Shown here piece by piece: positions 1-8,411 of a stretch of DNA of 51,979 bases. Source of the DNA: Herpetosiphonaceae bacterium (lineage in GTDB: Bacteria; Chloroflexota; Chloroflexia; Chloroflexales; Herpetosiphonaceae); NCBI GenBank assembly GCA_013538855.1, contig JABXJS010000047.1:1-51979 (forward strand). The letters are read 5' to 3'. The notes under the pieces are model-generated. The model saw only the letters and a program-made list of their open reading frames with translations, was not told the origin of the DNA and searched no databases. The position numbers were made by a program, and so were the translations under genes. Positions within the stretch are counted from its first letter, which is position 1. Every line of letters starts with the position of its first letter.

Positions 1-55
1 CCGTAACGGCCATCTACGGCATGGTTCGGGCTATCCCGCTCGCACCGTACCGACC

Positions 56-223
56 CTACACGCCACCCGAGCCAATCCTGTGATCTACTGAGTATGTGTA
101 GCGCGCACCACTTCCGCTGGTCAGCACCACCAGCGCCGCAAGCAGCAAGACACCCCCCATAAAAAGCCAGCTTGCCCAGCGGCGCAGGCCGAGGACAAGC
201 TCATAGCGTAGGATTCTTAGCAC
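56..223 (-). CDS. Short membrane protein, possible broken start of a second ABC-2-like permease
   Basis: A GTG start at 223 follows a strong AAGGAG site and gives 55 residues before a TAG. The N-terminus has a basic amphipathic stretch followed by one hydrophobic segment (about residues 18-35), as in the first helix of ABC-2 permeases. It lies 30 bp downstream of the permease-like gene on the same strand. After the stop, the -1 frame stays open to the window edge (at least 22 codons). It may therefore be a frameshifted larger permease gene or a genuine one-helix peptide; the window ends too early to decide. Family assignment is weak and rests mainly on context. Confidence 0.45.
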   Translation of the reverse strand: MLRILRYELVLGLRRWASWLFMGGVLLLAALVVLTSGSGARYTYSVDHRIGSGGV

Positions 224-253
224 CAGCGTCTCTCCTTATCCAGACCTCTGAAA

Positions 254-916
254 CTAATCTTCGCTGACAGCGCTGGGCAAAAAACGTTCTTCAGAGCGGA
301 GCGCCAGCAGCGTGAGCAGACTAAGCCCAGCACTAACGATGCTCAGGCTTAGACGGTTGAGCCACCACCAGGGATGCAGCGCGTCCTGATAGGTCAGCAG
401 CGGATGGATCACGCTTGTGAGCGGACTGCTGGCAAGCACACCGCGCAGCGCAATCGCCACGCCCCAGCAGGCCAGCACCACCACACAGGCAGCGACGACA
501 CTGCGGCTCTGCAGCGCTGCCCAGCCGCCTAGGCTCAGCCCCAGGCACTGTGCGACTGCGCCACCAAGCCATACGCGCCCAACCGCCAGCGACGGCTGAG
601 CACGCAGCGCCGCAGCCACGACAAGCACGGTCCAGGCAAGCCAGGCGTAGGCGAGCAGCCAGCCCAAGCGCCAGCCAACGATGCGTCGCGAGCGCGTTGG
701 ATAGGTCATCAGCAGCTCGCGGCACTGGTCGCCCAGCCATACATTCGCCGCCAAGCAGCCGACGATCGGCGGAATAAGCACCTCGCCATAGAGCAACACC
801 ACCGCGCTCAGATCGGCGCTTGGCTGCACCAGCACGTACATCAGCAGCCAAACCAGCGCGCTGCCGCCAAGCAGCGCGCCGCTCGGGAGCATAAGCTTAA
901 AGAACATTCGACCCAT
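254..916 (-). CDS. ABC-2-type permease-like multi-span membrane protein
   Basis: A polytopic membrane protein of about 220 residues with roughly six hydrophobic segments. A cytoplasmic loop after the second segment reads like ABC-2 transporter permeases (acidic-Arg-Glu-Leu-Leu, Tyr-Pro, Arg-Ser-Arg-Arg), which is where such subunits contact their ATPase. Two starts are possible: a TTG at 967 that would overlap the upstream gene, and an ATG at 916 with GGAGG 14 bases ahead. I prefer the ATG, which leaves a 22-bp gap to the thioredoxin-like gene. No ATPase gene is visible; it could lie beyond the left edge. Context (secreted Cys-rich peptide, thiol oxidoreductase, second membrane protein) suggests export of, or immunity to, that peptide. 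Alternative: an unrelated membrane protein of an ABC exporter. Confidence 0.75.
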   Translation of the reverse strand: MGRMFFKLMLPSGALLGGSALVWLLMYVLVQPSADLSAVVLLYGEVLIPPIVGCLAANVWLGDQCRELLMTYPTRSRRIVGWRLGWLLAYAWLAWTVLVVAAALRAQPSLAVGRVWLGGAVAQCLGLSLGGWAALQSRSVVAACVVVLACWGVAIALRGVLASSPLTSVIHPLLTYQDALHPWWWLNRLSLSIVSAGLSLLTLLALRSEERFLPSAVSED

Positions 917-938
917 AGACTGCTCGCGCACCTCCGCC

Positions 939-1538
939 TTAATGCTGTGGATCAACTCCTGGCACAAGCGCTGGATCGATGTTTAAGAACCCATACAGCG
1001 CCCCTAAATCTTGATTGCCACTGCGCTTGGTGGTATAGCCATACCACACATACAGCGGCTTAAGCTCTGCCGACAGCAAAATCTTCGTTGGCGTTACTTT
1101 TAAATCCAGCTCCCGCGCCAGCTCCCCTTGCTGGTCCATTAGCAGCGGGAACGCAATGTTGTGCTGCGCCTGATACTGTGCAAGTGCTGCGGCATCTGTC
1201 TCAGTCGAGACACCGTAGATCGCCACATCAGGATTGTGCGCTGCGATCGTATTCCATAGCCCCAGGTCTTGCTTGCAGTACTCGCATGTGGTGGCAAAAA
1301 AGATCAGCAGGTGGTAGCGCGCACCGGGCTTGAGCAAATCCACCGTCTGTCCAGCCGGATCATGCAGCTGGGTGTGCTGAATGGCTTTACCGATCACGAT
1401 GTTGACCGCTTGGTGCGTGGTTGGCTGTGAGACGTCGGCGAGGATGGCGCGATTCTGCCAGATTTGCAACCCCAGCAGCAGAACCAGAATGGTGCTCAAC
1501 ATGTACGGCGACTTCATCAGCGCAATTGTTTTTTTCAC
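939..1538 (-). CDS. Membrane-anchored TlpA/MauD-like thiol-disulfide oxidoreductase
   Basis: A thioredoxin-fold protein of 199 residues. The GTG at 1538 is chosen because GAGGAG lies six bases before it and the product then starts with a basic Lys-Lys-Thr; the longer frame from 1556 has no such site. Residues 12-30 form one membrane anchor, so the domain should face the extracytoplasmic side. The redox motif Cys-Glu-Tyr-Cys is at about residues 85-88 in the 'FFATTCEYC' setting, and the cis-proline loop (Val-Thr-Pro-Thr) is at about 148-151. TlpA/MauD-type proteins reduce, isomerise or form disulfides in exported proteins. It lies directly downstream of a six-cysteine secreted peptide, so that peptide is its likely substrate (inference). 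It is co-oriented and closely spaced with the permease-like gene. Confidence 0.88.
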   Translation of the reverse strand: MKKTIALMKSPYMLSTILVLLLGLQIWQNRAILADVSQPTTHQAVNIVIGKAIQHTQLHDPAGQTVDLLKPGARYHLLIFFATTCEYCKQDLGLWNTIAAHNPDVAIYGVSTETDAAALAQYQAQHNIAFPLLMDQQGELARELDLKVTPTKILLSAELKPLYVWYGYTTKRSGNQDLGALYGFLNIDPALVPGVDPQH

Positions 1539-1575
1539 CTGTAGCTCCTCTATCACGCTAGCAGCGCTCTCTGCA

Positions 1576-1616
1576 CAGCAATTGGGCCGAGGAGATTAGC
1601 CCCAGCCCAATTGCTG
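1576..1616 (-). terminator. Intercistronic hairpin between peptide gene and thioredoxin-like gene
   Basis: A perfect 12-bp inverted repeat (cagcaattgggc, 1576-1587; gcccaattgctg, 1605-1616) with a 17-base loop lies between the peptide stop and the next start. There is no U-run, so it is more likely an attenuating or mRNA-stabilising hairpin than a full terminator. Such hairpins commonly follow small peptide genes and allow more peptide than downstream protein. Confidence 0.6.
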
Positions 1617-1641
1617 CCGCTTGCTGGCGTTATCTAAGCAT

Positions 1642-1899
1642 CTAGTTACACGTCTCGCATGGGCCAGATTCGTAGCCTTCGCCGCTTACTCCATTCGGAC
1701 AAGACCAGGTGATCTTGTCCCACCAGTGGTGCTTCAGCCATAAAAACCCACACCGATTGCATCCGGTAGACCAGCTTGTTTGCCAGCAGCCAGCCGGAAC
1801 CGTTGCGTGCGCGCTCGCCACTTGCGTGCTGGTGAACAGTGCAAACGCGGCAACAAAGGCGATGCCCAGCACATAGACCCGCTTCAACCATTCCTGCAT
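1642..1899 (-). CDS. Secreted six-cysteine small peptide precursor
   Basis: A precursor of 85 residues with ATG preceded by GGGAGG five bases upstream. Residues 1-30 form a Sec signal peptide (basic start, hydrophobic core, Ala-Ser-Ala before a cleavage site near 30/31). The mature part of about 55 residues has six cysteines (38, 47, 50, 67, 81, 84), including two CxxC pairs (47-50 and 81-84), and is unusually rich in Trp (seven) with His and Gly. Three disulfides are possible. I recognise no named family. The next gene downstream encodes an anchored thiol oxidoreductase, followed by ABC-2-like membrane proteins, which suggests a disulfide-stabilised exported peptide: bacteriocin, signal or adhesin. 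Cys-rich small subunits of amine dehydrogenases (MauA, QHNDH gamma) also travel with MauD-like proteins, but no catalytic subunit is present. Confidence 0.85.
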   Translation of the reverse strand: MQEWLKRVYVLGIAFVAAFALFTSTQVASAHATVPAGCWQTSWSTGCNRCGFLWLKHHWWDKITWSCPNGVSGEGYESGPCETCN

Positions 1900-1956
1900 A
1901 CATCCTCCCGGTACTAACCAAACATAGTACTATTCTATCCATATAGTCGGGACTGC

Positions 1957-1980
1957 CTAGAGTCGGTTAACCGACTCTAG
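1957..1980. promoter_or_regulatory. Perfect 24-bp palindrome, possible LuxR-type operator
   Basis: CTAGAGTCGGTT followed by AACCGACTCTAG is a perfect palindrome. It covers the last seven codons and stop of the HTH gene and ends about 57 bp before the start of the secreted peptide gene. LuxR/GerE proteins bind dyads of about 20 bp, so it could be the operator through which the HTH protein controls the peptide operon. It could instead form a hairpin at the mRNA end, but no U-run follows on either strand. Confidence 0.5.
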
Positions 1981-2172
1981 CTCGCGGGCGTAGAAGATGG
2001 CTGCTTCGGTGCGATTGTTGAGGTTGAGCTTGCGAAAGATGCTGGTGATGTGGCGCTCAACAGAGCGAACGGTGATGTCGAGGTGGGAAGCGATCTCTTT
2101 GTTGAGTAGCCCTTGCGCAAGGAGCGCAAACACGGCTAGCTCACGGCTTGTAAGGTCGTGATCGGGCAACAT
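1957..2172 (-). CDS. Stand-alone LuxR/GerE-type helix-turn-helix regulator
   Basis: This 71-residue protein is almost only a GerE-type DNA-binding domain. It shows 'LTSRELAVFALLAQGLLNKEIA' composition followed by the recognition helix region Val-Arg-Ser-Val-Glu-Arg-His and the Ile-Phe-Arg-Lys-Leu segment that closes the four-helix fold. No receiver or ligand domain precedes it. ATG at 2172 has a near-perfect AAGGAGG site three bases upstream, so it is a genuine short gene and not a fragment of a longer regulator. It sits first in a same-strand group with the Cys-rich peptide, thioredoxin-like and permease-like genes, so it is the likely local regulator. Its 3' end coincides with the 24-bp palindrome. 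Confidence 0.9.
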   Translation of the reverse strand: MLPDHDLTSRELAVFALLAQGLLNKEIASHLDITVRSVERHITSIFRKLNLNNRTEAAIFYARELESVNRL

Positions 2173-2469
2173 ATTCCTCCTTCATTCTCATGGAGCGTCT
2201 CTCTAGCCACCAGTGCTGTGCTCTCGACACAGCCATGGATTGGCGCATGCTGCGCATCTGGCGTGCTGCCTACGCCCCGCAGCAGCGCGCATTATAGCAA
2301 AAATATTTTAGACTGGGCGGTTTAATAATCCTTGCATAGCGCCCATTCGCGGCGCAGGGCGCAACCCTGCCAGCGCGTGGCCCTGATTGCGCTTCAACTG
2401 GGAGGGGAGCCTTGAGCCAGTGGGATTGGCCTAGTGCAGGAGATGCAGCGTAAACATTAAATCAACAGC
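2173..2469 (-). promoter_or_regulatory. Upstream region of the HTH gene with an extended -10
   Basis: TGCTATAAT on the minus strand (2299-2291) matches an extended -10 and lies about 120 bp before the HTH start, inside a short AT-rich stretch (2291-2310). No convincing -35 is seen, as expected for extended -10 promoters. The rest, down to the livF stop at 2470, contains only a 6-bp GC hairpin (2354-2370) without a U-run and no supported gene. Confidence 0.45.
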
Positions 2470-3192
2470 CTAGCCCAAGTAGGCCTGGCGCACGCGCTCA
2501 TCGTCGATGAGGGCGCTGGCGGGGCCGCTGAAGGTGATTGATCCGGCCTCCAGCACGTAGCCGCGGTCGGCGTGGGCCAGGGCGAGGCGGGCGTTTTGCT
2601 CGACCAGCAGGATGGTCACGCCCTCGGCGTGCAGGTTGTCGATGATGGTGAAGATCTCGGCGGTGATCAGCGGGGCCAGGCCCAGGCTTGGCTCGTCGAG
2701 CAGCAGCAGGCGCGGGCGGCTCATCAGCGCGCGGGCGATTGCCAGCATCTGCTGCTCGCCGCCGGAGAGCGTGCCAGCGATCTGCTTGCGCCGCTCGGCG
2801 AGGCGCGGGAAGAGGCCATACTGCGCATCCATGTCGGCGGCGATCTGCTTGCGGTCGCGGCGGGTGTATGCGCCCAGGCGCAGGTTGTCCTGCACTGTCT
2901 GGCGGGCGAGGATGCGGCGGCCCTCGGGGCTGTGGGCGATGCCAGCGCGCACAATCTGGTGCGGGCGGGCGCGGGTGATGTCCGCGCCGTCATAGATGAT
3001 GCTGCCGTCGGCCACGTCGATCAGCCGCGAGATCGCACGCAGCGTGGTGCTCTTGCCTGCGCCGTTCGCGCCGATCAGCGCCACCACCTCGCCGGGCAGC
3101 ACCGCAAGATTGATGCTGCTGAGCGCCTGGATGCCGCCGTAGCGCACGCTGAGCTGCTTCACCGCCAGCAGCGGCTCGGTTGTCTCGGTCAT
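2470..3192 (-). CDS. livF: Branched-chain amino acid ABC transporter ATPase LivF
   Basis: This 240-residue ABC ATPase has Walker A (GANGAGKST, 41-49), the signature LSGGEQQ (142-148) and Walker B LLLLDEP followed by the D-loop-containing Ser-Leu-Gly-Leu-Ala-Pro that is typical of LivF. It ends with the usual 'RVRQAYLG'. It should pair with LivG to power import of branched-chain or related amino acids through LivH-LivM. ATG at 3192 has GGAG eight bases upstream. It is the last gene of livJHMGF, with an 85-bp gap after livG. Confidence 0.97.
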   Translation of the reverse strand: MTETTEPLLAVKQLSVRYGGIQALSSINLAVLPGEVVALIGANGAGKSTTLRAISRLIDVADGSIIYDGADITRARPHQIVRAGIAHSPEGRRILARQTVQDNLRLGAYTRRDRKQIAADMDAQYGLFPRLAERRKQIAGTLSGGEQQMLAIARALMSRPRLLLLDEPSLGLAPLITAEIFTIIDNLHAEGVTILLVEQNARLALAHADRGYVLEAGSITFSGPASALIDDERVRQAYLG

Positions 3193-3277
3193 GGCTTGTC
3201 TCCGTAGCTTGGGCCGCGCGGCGGCCTACGCACAGGCTGGCCGCCGCCAGCGTGGCAACATGCGGCGCGGGCTGGCA

Positions 3278-4051
3278 TCACTCATCGCCAAGGTAGGCCT
3301 GGATCACGGCCGGATCATTGCGCACGCTGGCCGGATCGCCGAGCGCAATCAGCTTGCCGAACTCCAGCACGGCGATGCGATCACACAGGCCCATCACCAG
3401 CGGCACGTGGTGCTCGATCAGCAGCACCGTCAGATCAAACTGATCGCGCAGCTGGCGGATGAAGGCGCTCAGCTCGTGCTTCTCGCTGCTGTTCATGCCA
3501 GCGGCTGGCTCATCGAGCAGCAGCAACTGCGGCTCCAGCGCGAGGGCGCGGGCGATCTCCAGCCGCCGCTGATCGCCATAGGCAAAGTTGCCGGCGATCT
3601 CGCTGGCGCGCCCGGCGAGGCCGACCAACTCCAGCAGCTCCATGGCGCGTGCCCGCGTGCGGCGGTCGTCGCGGCGTGCGCTGGGCAGGCCGAGCACTTG
3701 CGCCAGCGTGCTGCTGCGCTCGTGGATATGCTGGGCGATCTGCACATTCTCTAGCGCCGATAGATCGCTAAACAGGCGAATATTCTGGAAGGTGCGCCCG
3801 ATGCCGCGCCGGGCAATGCGGAAGGGCGCGCGGCGCGTGATCGCCACATCGGCAAAGGTCAGCTCGCCGCTGGAGGGCGGAATGAGGCCAGTGATGACAT
3901 TGAACAGCGTCGTCTTGCCCGCGCCGTTGGGGCCGATCAGGCCAAAAATTTCGCCGGGGCGCACATCGAAGCTCACGCCATCGACAGCGACAAGGCCGCC
4001 GAAGCGCCGCGTGATTGAGCGGATGGACAGCAGGGGATGGTCGTTGCTCAT
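3278..4051 (-). CDS. livG: Branched-chain amino acid ABC transporter ATPase LivG
   Basis: The second ATPase has 257 residues. Walker A is GPNGAGKT (40-47), Walker B is LLLLDEPAAGMN, and the signature segment reads 'FAYGDQRRLEIARAL', the LivG variant in which the usual LSGGQ is altered. The product ends with Gln-Ala-Tyr-Leu-Gly, as usual for the family. Its ATG overlaps the livM stop by four bases (ATGA, 4048-4051), indicating translational coupling. With LivF it forms the ATPase heterodimer at the inner face of the membrane. Confidence 0.97.
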   Translation of the reverse strand: MSNDHPLLSIRSITRRFGGLVAVDGVSFDVRPGEIFGLIGPNGAGKTTLFNVITGLIPPSSGELTFADVAITRRAPFRIARRGIGRTFQNIRLFSDLSALENVQIAQHIHERSSTLAQVLGLPSARRDDRRTRARAMELLELVGLAGRASEIAGNFAYGDQRRLEIARALALEPQLLLLDEPAAGMNSSEKHELSAFIRQLRDQFDLTVLLIEHHVPLVMGLCDRIAVLEFGKLIALGDPASVRNDPAVIQAYLGDE

Positions 4052-4983
4052 TGGTCGTTGCTCGCTCTCGTGCGCCGCCAGAAGCGCAGCAGGCGCGGCG
4101 TGATCAGGCCCTGCGGAAAAAAGGTTGTGCTGAGCACAATCAGCGTGCCGTAGATGATCGACTGGCCGCTGTTCAGAAAGTTATTCAGCCAGGTGGGCAG
4201 GCTCTCGCCGCCGAGCGAGCGCAGCACCTCCGGCAGCGCAGTGAGCGCCAGCCCACCGACGATTGGCCCGACCACGGTGCGCGACCCGCCGATGAGCACA
4301 TAGGTCAGGTAGGCCACGCCGGCCTCAAAGGTACCCTGGCGCGCATTCCACGTGTTGAGCACGTGGGCGTAGACCACGCCAACGATGCCCGCCAGGATCG
4401 CGCCGAGCGTAAAGGCCAGCACCTTGTGGTAGGTCGTGTTGATGCCCATCGCGCCAGCGGCCAGCTCATCGGCGCGAATGGCGTTGAAGGCGCGACCGAC
4501 GCGCACCCGCTCCAGCCGCCAGATCGCCAGCGCGGCCACGATCAGCAGCGGCAGCGCCAGCCACAGGTAGCCCAGCGGCGTGCCAAACGGCTGCGGGATG
4601 CCGAAGATGCCCACTGCGCCGCCGGTGATCTCCAGCGTCAGCGATAGCACGCGCACAATCTCGATAAAGGCAATGGTGGCCAGCGCCAGGTAGATGCCGC
4701 GCAGGCGCAGCGACGGGATGCCCACGATCAGCGCGAGCACGCCCGAGGCCAGCGCGGCCAGCAGCATCTCGATCAAGACATAGCCGAGCGGATACGCGCC
4801 TGCCTCGACGTGAAACACCTTGGTCGACATGATCGCCGCAATGTAGCCGCCCAGCGCAAAGAAGCCCGGACTAGCCAGCGAGAGCTGACCGGCCATCAGC
4901 GGCAGGTAGAGGCTCAGCGCCAGCAGGGCATTGAGCACCATAAACACAATCAGGCTGCCGTAGGTGTTGAAAAAGTCGCTCAT
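4048..4983 (-). CDS. livM: Branched-chain amino acid ABC transporter permease LivM
   Basis: A 311-residue membrane protein with eight or more hydrophobic segments. Family motifs include Gly-Gln-Leu-Ser-Leu-Ala near the N-terminus, 'PSLRLRGIYLALATIAF' mid-protein, the ATPase-contacting loop 'GRAFNAIRADELAAGAMGIN', and 'LIGGSRTVVGPIVGG' near the end. It forms the translocation pore with LivH. The 28-bp gap after livH and the 4-base overlap with livG support one transcript. Confidence 0.96.
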   Translation of the reverse strand: MSDFFNTYGSLIVFMVLNALLALSLYLPLMAGQLSLASPGFFALGGYIAAIMSTKVFHVEAGAYPLGYVLIEMLLAALASGVLALIVGIPSLRLRGIYLALATIAFIEIVRVLSLTLEITGGAVGIFGIPQPFGTPLGYLWLALPLLIVAALAIWRLERVRVGRAFNAIRADELAAGAMGINTTYHKVLAFTLGAILAGIVGVVYAHVLNTWNARQGTFEAGVAYLTYVLIGGSRTVVGPIVGGLALTALPEVLRSLGGESLPTWLNNFLNSGQSIIYGTLIVLSTTFFPQGLITPRLLRFWRRTRASNDQ

Positions 4984-5011
4984 GGATGCTATCGACCTTG
5001 GCCGCGCGGCC

Positions 5012-5962
5012 TTAGACTTTCTGGACCTGCGTGCGGCCGAGCAGCCCTTGCGGGCGAATCAGCAAGATCAAAAACAGGATCGCGAAGGCCACCGCCTCTT
5101 TGTACTGCACAAACTGCGGCGGCACAAACGCCTCGGCCAGCCCAATCACAAAGCCGCCGAGCACTGCGCCCGACACGTTGCCTAGCCCGCCAAGCACAAT
5201 CACGCCCAGCCCCTTGAGGCCAAACGTGATGCCAAAGTACGGCCCGGTGATGCTCTGGCTGGCCCCGACGAGCGTGCCGGCCAGCCCGGCCAGAAAGCCG
5301 CTGACGAAGAAGGTCAGCACGATCAGCCGCTTCGTGTTGATGCCAAGCAGGCGCGCCGTGGTCAGGTCCTCGGCCACCGCCTGCAGCGCCTTGCCCAGCA
5401 TCGTGCGGTTGATCGCCAGCGTCAGCAGCAGCAAGATGACCAGCGCAACAGCGAAGATCACGATCTGGATGCTGCGCACGGGTATAGGGCGCTCGACGCT
5501 GCCGAAGTTAATCGCCGGCTTGCTCAGGCCGAACGGGTTGCTCGGGTACGAGTACGACTCTGCGCCGACCAGATATTGGATCAGGTTGACCAGAATCACG
5601 GCCACGCCGAGACTCGACACGACCGACAGCAGGCGGTCGGCGTTGCGCTGGCGCAGCGGGCGGAAGGCCACGCGCTCGACCAGCACGCTGACAAGGCCCG
5701 CCAACGTTGCACCGCCAAGCATCGCCACGATAAACGGCAGCGCCACCGGCAGCGCCGTGTTCGACAGCAGGCCGTTGAAGCCGAAGCGCTGGCCAGTCAG
5801 CGCATAGGTGAAGTATGCGCCAAGCGTGAACACCGCGCCGTGAGCGAAGTTGATGATGCCCAGAATCGAAAAAACCAGCGTGTAGCCAAGGGCGAAGATC
5901 GCATACACGCTGCCGATCGACAGGCCGTTCAAAATGTTCTGCAAAATCTGAGAGAAGTCCAC
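5012..5962 (-). CDS. livH: Branched-chain amino acid ABC transporter permease LivH
   Basis: A permease of about 316 residues. I place the start at a GTG at 5962 (Val-Asp-Phe-Ser-Gln), because LivH proteins normally begin with Met-Asp-Phe before 'LLNGLSIGSVYAI'; the open frame extends 15 codons further upstream but reads as non-family sequence. Diagnostic segments are Ala-Leu-Gly-Tyr-Thr-Leu-Val-Phe, Ile-Ile-Asn-Phe-Ala-His-Gly, a loop with 'AVAEDLTTARLLGINTKR' for ATPase contact, and 'GGLGNVSGAVLGG'. It follows livJ after a 57-bp gap. Confidence 0.95.
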   Translation of the reverse strand: MDFSQILQNILNGLSIGSVYAIFALGYTLVFSILGIINFAHGAVFTLGAYFTYALTGQRFGFNGLLSNTALPVALPFIVAMLGGATLAGLVSVLVERVAFRPLRQRNADRLLSVVSSLGVAVILVNLIQYLVGAESYSYPSNPFGLSKPAINFGSVERPIPVRSIQIVIFAVALVILLLLTLAINRTMLGKALQAVAEDLTTARLLGINTKRLIVLTFFVSGFLAGLAGTLVGASQSITGPYFGITFGLKGLGVIVLGGLGNVSGAVLGGFVIGLAEAFVPPQFVQYKEAVAFAILFLILLIRPQGLLGRTQVQKV

Positions 5963-6019
5963 GCCTGCCTGCCTGTCCGGCGGGGCGACGAGAGCGCCGC
6001 CCCGCACAGCTGGAGAACA

Positions 6020-7264
<1,245 letters not shown>

Positions 7265-7304
7265 TACTGTCCTCCAGAGGCAACTACGGGGATGCGTGCG
7301 CTCG

Positions 7305-7313
7305 ATTGTATCA
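7305..7313 (-). promoter_or_regulatory. Extended -10 promoter element for the liv operon
   Basis: TGATACAAT on the minus strand (TG-N-TACAAT) lies about 40 bp before the chosen livJ start. No good -35 is visible. It resembles extended -10 elements before several other genes in this window. Confidence 0.4.
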
Positions 7314-7379
7314 CGCGGGCCAGTGACCAGCAAACGTGCCTTAATCGTAGCATCGCCGCGCATCCCCAACAGCGAAAAA

Positions 7380-8135
7380 CTATGGAAGCGTCACGAACTG
7401 GCCCAGAAACGAGCGGGCCGATTCGGTGTCCAAACGGTAGATGACATTGGTTGACTTGCAGAACATGTCGCCGGTGATTGTCGTCCCAGCGATGATGTCG
7501 GTCTCGTCGGCACCGGCACCAAGGAAGTTAGGGCCGCCGGAGTCGCCGTAGCAGGTGCCGCCGTCGCCGGTGGCCGGGTTCTGCGATAGGCGCATGTAGG
7601 CCGGGCCTAAAGCGTTAAAGCTGGAGACTGCGTACTCACGGGTGTCGAAGTAGGCGTTGATCGGGCCGCCAGGCTGATTCGCCACCTCCTGCGCGCCGTA
7701 GCCCACCGCCGTGAAGCGCTGCGACTGATCCAGGCCCGCAAACTGGTTGAGCGTGGGCAGCCGCGCCGGCGCAAGCTTGGTGATCGCCCGATCAAACACC
7801 ACCACGGCGATATCGTGCGGGTCGTCCTGCGCCTGCGTGTAGCGCGGGTCGGCGTGGTAGGTGCCGCTGTAGAGCTTGGCGTGGTCTGAGTAGGCCGAGT
7901 CGAACATGACGGTCACACGGCTGGTGCCCAGATCACAGTGGGCGGCAGTTAAAAAGACGGTCGGCGCAATCAGCGTGCCCGTGCAGTAGGGATAGGACTG
8001 GCCGTCGAAGGTGCCAACAAGCGCGCCAACGTTGGGATGGCGGCTGCCATCGGCCTGGCCGTAGGTGATCGCCGCCGCAGGCTGAGCCAGCGCTAGCAGA
8101 CAGATCAGCAGCGCGAGAAGACCAAGTGAACGCAT
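7380..8135 (-). CDS. Secreted S1-family serine protease
   Basis: The ATG at 8135 follows AAGGAGG and gives 251 residues; the longer frame adds 20 residues before the signal peptide. Residues 1-22 are a Sec signal ending Pro-Ala-Ala-Ala. The triad is clear: His66 in Thr-Ala-Ala-His-Cys, Asp108 in Pro-His-Asp-Ile-Ala-Val, and Ser199 in Gly-Asp-Ser-Gly-Gly-Pro. The residue at the trypsin Asp189 position appears to be Gly193, so strict Arg/Lys specificity is unlikely. There is no long propeptide; the N-terminal Ile-Thr-Tyr-Gly could serve as the activated end soon after signal removal. It acts outside the cell as a single-domain enzyme. It lies downstream of its own promoter region, on the opposite strand to the oxidoreductase. 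Confidence 0.95.
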   Translation of the reverse strand: MRSLGLLALLICLLALAQPAAAITYGQADGSRHPNVGALVGTFDGQSYPYCTGTLIAPTVFLTAAHCDLGTSRVTVMFDSAYSDHAKLYSGTYHADPRYTQAQDDPHDIAVVVFDRAITKLAPARLPTLNQFAGLDQSQRFTAVGYGAQEVANQPGGPINAYFDTREYAVSSFNALGPAYMRLSQNPATGDGGTCYGDSGGPNFLGAGADETDIIAGTTITGDMFCKSTNVIYRLDTESARSFLGQFVTLP

Positions 8136-8335
8136 GCATTCCTCCTTGAAAAAGCGGTCGGTGCCAGCTCTGAAATACCACACACGCATGCGCAAGGATT
8201 AGGGTTGAATGTTGGGCAGAGAGACCATTGCAGTGGGCAGGATTGTACGTCATTCTGCCGCTACCCGCAACTAGAGCGGTTTTTTTGTGGATGCCCAGCC
8301 GTGCTTTTTGCACGCGGCTGCTGCGCGGTGCCACG

Positions 8336-8344
8336 TGCTACAAT
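8336..8344 (+). promoter_or_regulatory. Extended -10 promoter element (TGCTACAAT)
   Basis: TGCTACAAT lies 67 bp before the oxidoreductase ATG at 8412. The same nine bases recur before other genes in this window. No matching -35 at 17 bp is seen. Confidence 0.45.
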
Positions 8345-8411
8345 AGCCGTCAGCAGCCGCAGCGCCAAGCCGAGCGGCAATCGGGCAACCTAGATGGAGG
8401 CCATACAATCT

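Noticed and set aside
1642-1899. The Cys-rich peptide as a methylamine or quinohemoprotein amine dehydrogenase small subunit
   Set aside because: No large catalytic subunit, cytochrome or radical-SAM maturase is visible, and six cysteines are fewer than in MauA; kept only as an alternative.
1646-1942. A 98-codon frame overlapping the six-cysteine peptide
   Set aside because: It lacks a ribosome site and signal peptide features, while the 85-residue frame has both.
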